DNA of 37,476 nucleotides, taken from NCBI GenBank assembly GCA_903921365.1, contig CAIXPS010000565.1:1-37476 (forward strand), read 5' to 3'. Under the pieces are notes generated by a model. It did no database searches. It saw nothing but the letters and a program-made list of their open reading frames with translations, and was not told the origin of the DNA. Made by a program: the position numbers and the translations under genes. Positions 32,326-37,476 of this stretch are shown here, one piece after another; position 1 is the first letter of the stretch, and every line of letters starts with the position of its first letter. The DNA is from an uncultured bacterium. Its GTDB lineage: Bacteria > Chloroflexota > Anaerolineae > J036 > Brachytrichaceae.

Positions 32326-33447
32326 TTACTGCGCCAGCCCCGCATTGCGCAGCCGCTCGATCAGGGCGCGCCGGCTGGTGTAGCGATTGACCAGAGGAAT
32401 CAGGCGTGACTCAAACTCCGGCAACCGCTTCTGGTATACCGCCAGGTCGCGCAGATTCACCAGCAGGGCTACGGCTTGGTCGTAAGCCTTGGATTGCTTC
32501 TGCTCGATCAACTTCTCCACCCATGTCCAGGTGGGCTCCACGCGTTTGGACAGTTCTTCGAGTTCCTGAATGCGCTTCCGTTCGGCTTCCGCCTGCACGC
32601 GGCGCTGCTCTTCCTGCACGAAACGTTTGGCAGTCTCAGCGAGTTCTGAAGGCGCGGGAGTCCGCCGCGACGCGGCAGGTTTCTCAATGCCGGCCAACTC
32701 GATCAACCGTTTGCGCAGGGTGCTGCCCACCTGTGTCTCGCCTTGCAAAACGCGCAGCAGGAACGCGTCACATTCCTGGCGCGGCAGGAGCGAGAGTGCG
32801 CCGGCCAGCGCCTGATCCGAGATCGGCTGCAGCGCTTCGCTCGATTCGGCCGCAGCTTTGACCAGATACGAGTCGATGTCGAAGAACTGCATGAACGCTT
32901 TGTGGGCGGCGGTCAGCTTGCGCAGCCCTGCCGGCACAGGCGGCTGAGTCGTCTCCTCTTCCTCATCATCCTCGTCCTCGTCAGCCTCCCGCTCTGCCAG
33001 CCATGCCATGTACAACGCGCGATAGTCGCCCTGGATGATCTGTTCGCGCAAGGGGACCAGCCGGCGCAAGATGCCTTCCACATCAATCCAGTCGCTGCCC
33101 TCATCCTCGCTCAGGTCGATCTCCAGAACCTGGAATTCGCCTTCCCGAGTCAGACTGATGCGATCCTCGATGCAGAAGGCCCGGATTGCCTTCGCGTCAA
33201 CGGCTGCGACCGGGAAGCGGAACGCCAACTCGCGGCTGCCCCAGTTCGCCGCGTAAAGCATGGCGTCGAAATACTTCAGCAGCACCGCGCGACGGTCATG
33301 CTTGAAATCGCCGTACGAGTAGGTGACGACGGCCTGGGTGGCGGTCGCGATGTCCATGTGACTCGATAGACCACTGACCTCTTCCAACTCCTCTTCGGTC
33401 AGCGGCCGGTCGACCGCGATCCATTCGTAGTATTGATATTCACTCAT
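32326..33447 (-). CDS. Conserved hypothetical protein with acidic linker and coiled coil
   Basis: A 373-residue soluble protein. The N-terminal half (MSEYQYYEWIAVDRPLTEEELEEV, VTYSYGDFKHDRRAVLLKYFDAMLYAANWGSREL) is a conserved module I recognise only as an unnamed protein of Actinobacteria and Chloroflexi, often next to SWIM zinc-finger genes. A highly acidic stretch (EADEDEDDEEEETT, near 160-174) links it to a C-terminal half with a predicted coiled coil (VQEEQRRVQAEAERKRIQELEEL) and a helical tail. No SWIM gene is in the window; its usual partner may be absent or elsewhere. Function unknown. It is convergent with the SDR gene and divergent from the big secreted protein. Confidence 0.72.
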   Translation of the reverse strand: MSEYQYYEWIAVDRPLTEEELEEVSGLSSHMDIATATQAVVTYSYGDFKHDRRAVLLKYFDAMLYAANWGSRELAFRFPVAAVDAKAIRAFCIEDRISLTREGEFQVLEIDLSEDEGSDWIDVEGILRRLVPLREQIIQGDYRALYMAWLAEREADEDEDDEEEETTQPPVPAGLRKLTAAHKAFMQFFDIDSYLVKAAAESSEALQPISDQALAGALSLLPRQECDAFLLRVLQGETQVGSTLRKRLIELAGIEKPAASRRTPAPSELAETAKRFVQEEQRRVQAEAERKRIQELEELSKRVEPTWTWVEKLIEQKQSKAYDQAVALLVNLRDLAVYQKRLPEFESRLIPLVNRYTSRRALIERLRNAGLAQ

Positions 33448-33772
33448 AAGATGTTGGGGTTCCTTGCCAGTTGTTCAAATTCCCAAGCATACGTAGCCAC
33501 TGTCATTCATCTCACTTTGCTGGAGAGTATAGCCGATCACTTGCCGCCCGTTTGTAACACAAATAGCCGTCAGGCTTATAATCGCTTTGTCGCTAACTGT
33601 TGGTTATGGGGTTGTGGCTTGTTGGTTGGATCATTGAAACACAGATCAGCAGTTGACCGGCTTTGGCGTATTCATTGTTTTGATCGTTGAAATCGTTCGC
33701 CTTTGTTGAGCCACGTTGACGCAAAGGTACTTCACACCCGCACGCCGGCGTTGTCACTGTCAGGGAGCAACC
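33448..33772. other. Long leader region of the large secreted protein gene
   Basis: No gene is supported. TATAAT at 33577-33582, with a weak TTGTAA at 33552-33557 (19-nt spacing), could be a promoter giving a leader of about 185 nt before the ATG at 33773. TATACT on the minus strand (33526-33531) may serve the divergent hypothetical gene. The region is clearly less GC-rich than most of the window. Confidence 0.4.
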
Positions 33773-36700
33773 ATGGGGTTTGGAAAAATAGTCCGACGGT
33801 CCGTGTTCGTCCTGAGCATCGTAAGCACGCTTGTCTCTTCACCGCTTGGCGTTCCGGCAGCACAGAAATCACCGCAACTCCAAGTGGGTTCAGCTACCTC
33901 CACCGTGCAACTATTCCGCACAACGGTCACGCTGAGCCGCCCAACTGACCGCGCCCGGCTGGACAAGCTTGGCATCAAAGTCCTGAGTGAAGGGACTGGG
34001 ACGGCAACAGTGCTTGTAGATGATGACCAACTGGCGACACTGGCGCGGTTGCGGTTCGAGCCGCGTGGCAGTGATGAGTTTAGTTCGCTCGTGAACGGTC
34101 AGGCGACGAGTGGCTTGCGGAGACCACAGGTAACCAGTTTTTCACCACTGATGGACACGATGGCGGCAGTTAATACAGAGGCAAGTGCAAGCCAACTGTC
34201 GCGTGTAGATGCACTGTCGTCCCTCAGAACCGCCGTAAATGCACTGGCACCGGAACAGGTGGCAGCGATTTCTGGCATGACGAGCCTGGATAGTGATGGC
34301 GACGGGTTAACGGACACTGAGGAGCAGTGGTGGTGCACGGATCCGCTGGACGCCAACACGCGTGGTGATATGCAACACACCGATAAGGACTATGTGAACC
34401 GGCTGGAGCAGTATTTGTGGCATCCTGAGTTGGGCGATCATCGCATCGGAAAGCCGTTCCAGGATTGGCCCCCGCTGACGACGAACTTCAACCACCCGGA
34501 TAGGAAATTTGCCTGTGTGTCATCGGACGGATCGATGCCAGATGGGGTGAAGCGGCTGTTGGGGTTAAACGTGAACCTACCAAGCACAGTCCACGATCGA
34601 TTTAATGACGCTATCAAATTGTTCGGTGTGGATAGAACCGGCACCGTGATCCCACCTTATGTAATAGATCCTGGAAAGCACCCCTTTGTGGCAGCCTATC
34701 CATTGCCTGAGATTTCTGTTGTGCAGTCTTCTTTCGTTGTCCAAGCTGTAACTACTATTCGAACTGATCATACTGTTGGTACTAACGAACAACACTCGTA
34801 TACCACCGCCAAGGCAACTGGTACTAGTACTAGCTTGGCTGATTCTATAACGTCCAATTCTTGGGATGAGTTATCCACGGCAACAACCACACCGATATTC
34901 AGAACAATGACAACCAACCCAACTCTCAAGAACCCGTTAAGGACAAGCCAGCCTCAAAATGAGGCAGTTGATCTTACTAGTATAGGTGCATCAGTCTTAA
35001 CGGTTATAGGAGGCGTTGTTGGTGCAATTGGCTGCCTGGTTCTGGAGCCATGTGGTGGGGGAGTTGTAGCTGTTATTGCCATAACAACAGTTGGTGGACT
35101 GGTAGCGACTGGTGCAGCTACTGGTAATTATATAGTTAATAAGGATGAGGCAGCTCAAAGACAAAATGACCAACAGAAGATGGAGCAAGATCTGAAGGAC
35201 ATTCGTCAACAGCAAAATAGTTGCCCTTTGTCCCCAAGTGGAGCAAAACAACTGGTTCCTGATAATGGTATTAGTCTAGTTGAAGGTTTAGCACCATTAG
35301 CAGCATCTATCTCATGTAGTAACAATGTTGGTACCAAGGCAACAGATCAACAACTGACAGACGGTCAACGAGCATCTGCCAGCACGCAGGATAGAGTCAC
35401 TGGTAACCAAAGTCAGGGGAGTTTTTCCTCTGATGGAAGAGCTATATCGCAACAGTATTATCAGATGTCATACCCACGGCCTTCAATGACAAGAAGTAGT
35501 ACACACGGCTCCTCGCATGGAGGGGCGCAGACAACAACACATACTTCATACGAGGAAAATACGGTAACAAATGGTGAACTGTTTGGCTCTTCAGAGGGCT
35601 GGAGTAATGGAACTGCAGTTGATTCATCACATGCCGCAGATTTCTGGTTTGCCTATACTGTTCGCAATGGCGGGACAGATTACCTAACTAACCTATGCAA
35701 TCTTGCCTTCAACGTTTATATCGGTGATGATCCATATCCGGCGTACACCTATTTTGTTGCACCCGATGTGGGTGGGGATGGGTGCTTCCACAACTACCTG
35801 CCAGGCGAGCAGCGTACGTTCTCGGCACATACTCAGTCGCATGCCATTCCACTCACCCTTGAGCAGATGAAGGCAATTGACCTTGGCGCCCCAGTTAATG
35901 TGGTCATTGCCGATTACAGCTTCGGTACAGACCAAGCGTTTTACAGCGGTGCACGTGCGGCAAATGTACTGGTTGCCATTAAAGATGATAGTCAAAGCGC
36001 CGATATTCCTATACAGACCTTTCTCATTCCAACCTGGGGTAACGGCGATACCATGCAGGATGTCATCGGTCGATATTTCCCATCAGAGCAAGATATCTAT
36101 GGAAACTTCATTGCTATCTGGATACCTGTCAACACCGGGGCAACAATACCTTCCAAATGTGAAGAGCCTAAACACGATAGTCTCTCCCCATTGGTGTGGT
36201 GCAAGCACGCCTTGAGTGTGGCAGACTGGTGGAACATCTATCTGAAAAACCTCGGCGATGGGACAACACAACTGGATCAGACTCTGGCGGCACCGAACAG
36301 CACGGCATTCTTCCGCTTCAATCAAGACAGTGATCTGGATGGATACAGTGATGCAACAGAGCGACTACTTGGGACCGATCCGCTGAATCCGGCAAGTCAT
36401 CCGAGTCCTGAACTGATTGCTGGTGCCAATAGACAACCTGCCGTGAATGGCATAGTCACAGGCACTATTTCACTGCTAAATACAGGTCTATACGACGCGT
36501 ATGGCATTGAAATCATTACGGTGGCGCCAGACGACTCTATCTCAATACTGGCGAATACCGTGGGTGGAAGTGGCCGCGTAAAGGCAGGTAAAAATGTTGT
36601 AGTCGGAAGCACAATCAAGCTACCGCAAACCCTCCCGGGCAGTTGGGGACAATCAGGGCATGCTACCCCTGTTATTGGGGGTTACTATACGGGTAATGCT

Positions 36701-37438
36701 ACACGTGTCTATTCATTTACGGCAAGTTGTGGCACTTCTCTGGGCTGTGGTGTCGCTACTGGAACATTAGGCCTGAACTGGAGTAATGGTATCGTAAGTG
36801 GAACCGTTAATATCGGAGAGGGCTATGCTTCTCCTGGTTCGGTAGACGTGGGGACCGACGGCCTAAAGTTATCAATGCTCTCGGGTATAGTAAGAAATAA
36901 CGAAGTTTTCACGGCAACAGCACGTCCACCACTAGACACTTTCTCGTATCGTATCAATCGAGAACCCCATACTGATCCGATGTTCATCGTCAGTTACAAT
37001 GATCCCCAAGGCAATCACCGTTTCATCATTCCTCCCGGTGCAGATAATCTCAAAAGTCCTATGGATAGCCTTACGGTGTATGCTGGCCAGAAACTACAGG
37101 ACCCTGGCGTAGAAATCGCGACGTATGCACCGTTTTCGATGACTCAGGCACAAACTGTCACGCTCGTTGTTAATAATCCAAGTATTACTAATATCACAAA
37201 CGCTCATTTGTTCATCGAGTTCGTCAACATCAGCGATACAGTGGCAGCGGAGCTTGCCGTTACACAGACAATTCTGTCAGGACCAAATGTCGTAGGTATT
37301 CCGTGGAGCACCAGCGCATTCTCGCCAACGTTCAGTGCTGGCACAGACTATAACGTGTTGATATTCCTTACGGATTACCAAGGCGATATATTACATGCAG
37401 CGGTTCTCAATCTGAATAGAACAGGCCGGGCGGAATAA
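33773..37438 (+). CDS. Large secreted protein with thrombospondin-3-type calcium loops and a hydrophobic hairpin
   Basis: A 1221-residue exported protein. ATG 33773 follows CAGGGAG and opens a signal peptide cleaved near VPA-AQ (residue 29). Calcium-loop segments DSDGDGLTD (173-181) and DSDLDGYSD (852-860) are thrombospondin type 3-like. A 50-residue glycine-rich hydrophobic hairpin (about 403-455) is flanked by Ser/Thr-rich stretches on both sides (about 345-390 and 570-625), the second ending SSHAADFWFAYTVRNGG. This symmetry recalls membrane-inserting segments of pore-forming or binary toxins, but no catalytic motif is seen; a surface or adhesion protein is the alternative. No C-terminal anchor is visible. 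Base use is visibly lower in GC than neighbouring genes, especially 34700-35700, suggesting acquisition or relaxed composition. Confidence 0.75.
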   Translation: MGFGKIVRRSVFVLSIVSTLVSSPLGVPAAQKSPQLQVGSATSTVQLFRTTVTLSRPTDRARLDKLGIKVLSEGTGTATVLVDDDQLATLARLRFEPRGSDEFSSLVNGQATSGLRRPQVTSFSPLMDTMAAVNTEASASQLSRVDALSSLRTAVNALAPEQVAAISGMTSLDSDGDGLTDTEEQWWCTDPLDANTRGDMQHTDKDYVNRLEQYLWHPELGDHRIGKPFQDWPPLTTNFNHPDRKFACVSSDGSMPDGVKRLLGLNVNLPSTVHDRFNDAIKLFGVDRTGTVIPPYVIDPGKHPFVAAYPLPEISVVQSSFVVQAVTTIRTDHTVGTNEQHSYTTAKATGTSTSLADSITSNSWDELSTATTTPIFRTMTTNPTLKNPLRTSQPQNEAVDLTSIGASVLTVIGGVVGAIGCLVLEPCGGGVVAVIAITTVGGLVATGAATGNYIVNKDEAAQRQNDQQKMEQDLKDIRQQQNSCPLSPSGAKQLVPDNGISLVEGLAPLAASISCSNNVGTKATDQQLTDGQRASASTQDRVTGNQSQGSFSSDGRAISQQYYQMSYPRPSMTRSSTHGSSHGGAQTTTHTSYEENTVTNGELFGSSEGWSNGTAVDSSHAADFWFAYTVRNGGTDYLTNLCNLAFNVYIGDDPYPAYTYFVAPDVGGDGCFHNYLPGEQRTFSAHTQSHAIPLTLEQMKAIDLGAPVNVVIADYSFGTDQAFYSGARAANVLVAIKDDSQSADIPIQTFLIPTWGNGDTMQDVIGRYFPSEQDIYGNFIAIWIPVNTGATIPSKCEEPKHDSLSPLVWCKHALSVADWWNIYLKNLGDGTTQLDQTLAAPNSTAFFRFNQDSDLDGYSDATERLLGTDPLNPASHPSPELIAGANRQPAVNGIVTGTISLLNTGLYDAYGIEIITVAPDDSISILANTVGGSGRVKAGKNVVVGSTIKLPQTLPGSWGQSGHATPVIGGYYTGNATRVYSFTASCGTSLGCGVATGTLGLNWSNGIVSGTVNIGEGYASPGSVDVGTDGLKLSMLSGIVRNNEVFTATARPPLDTFSYRINREPHTDPMFIVSYNDPQGNHRFIIPPGADNLKSPMDSLTVYAGQKLQDPGVEIATYAPFSMTQAQTVTLVVNNPSITNITNAHLFIEFVNISDTVAAELAVTQTILSGPNVVGIPWSTSAFSPTFSAGTDYNVLIFLTDYQGDILHAAVLNLNRTGRAE

Positions 37439-37476
37439 CGACTTCGAGACCCTCCAACATAAAGCGGAAGAGCGCA

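Noticed and set aside
1-37476. Prophage, insertion sequence or tRNA genes
   Set aside because: No transposase, integrase, phage structural protein, att-like duplication or tRNA cloverleaf was recognised on either strand.

Overview
The window is about 37.5 kb of GC-rich bacterial chromosome. Its base use and gene style suggest a heterotrophic, probably environmental Chloroflexota (Anaerolineae/Caldilineae-like) bacterium. The hints are a MoxR-DUF58-DUF4129 operon, large choice-of-anchor-Q and thrombospondin-3 secreted proteins, a UgpC/MsmX-type sugar ABC ATPase, Gfo/Idh and glycyl-radical enzymes, and many small intergenic repeats. The phylum is an inference: there is no rRNA, tRNA or strong marker gene here.

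Layout. Positions 1-1546 (minus) hold the N-terminal 515 residues of a beta-class DNA methyltransferase that runs off the left edge; a CmoM-like methyltransferase diverges from it. Positions 2630-6426 (minus) are a three-gene molybdenum hydroxylase operon (FAD, 2Fe-2S and molybdopterin subunits), with a LarA-like nickel-pincer racemase homologue upstream (6652-7926). A sugar ABC ATPase (8051-9151) ends at a near-perfect bidirectional terminator shared with a convergent hemerythrin-like gene. That gene diverges from a clear myo-inositol oxygenase (9917-10807). Positions 10818-18829 are a long co-directional minus-strand block: GNAT acetyltransferase, mutM, recO, MFS exporter, recN and a CASTOR/POLLUX-type channel. 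A PIN-toxin remnant follows, then a secreted beta-helix protein. Positions 21271-24934 are the moxR/DUF58/DUF4129 operon, convergent with a membrane-anchored protein kinase. Positions 26957-32111 hold a Gfo/Idh oxidoreductase, a glycyl radical enzyme with an unusual cysteine loop, and an SDR; these may form a sugar or polyol pathway but are separated by repeats. A convergent gap at 32112-32325 carries four DnaA-box-like sites. The right end has an acidic conserved hypothetical protein and a 1221-residue secreted protein of lower GC.

Repeats are the most unusual layer. A heptad-repeat element has entered recN in frame, overlaps the mutM stop codon ahead of recO, and its heptads also appear inside mutM. 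Four copies of a 113-bp tandem unit lie upstream of the glycyl radical enzyme. A hairpin family with the core GAAACCCTGCG occurs at least twice. I found no CRISPR array, prophage, IS element or complete defence system; the most promising unexplained functions are the glycyl radical enzyme and the large secreted protein.
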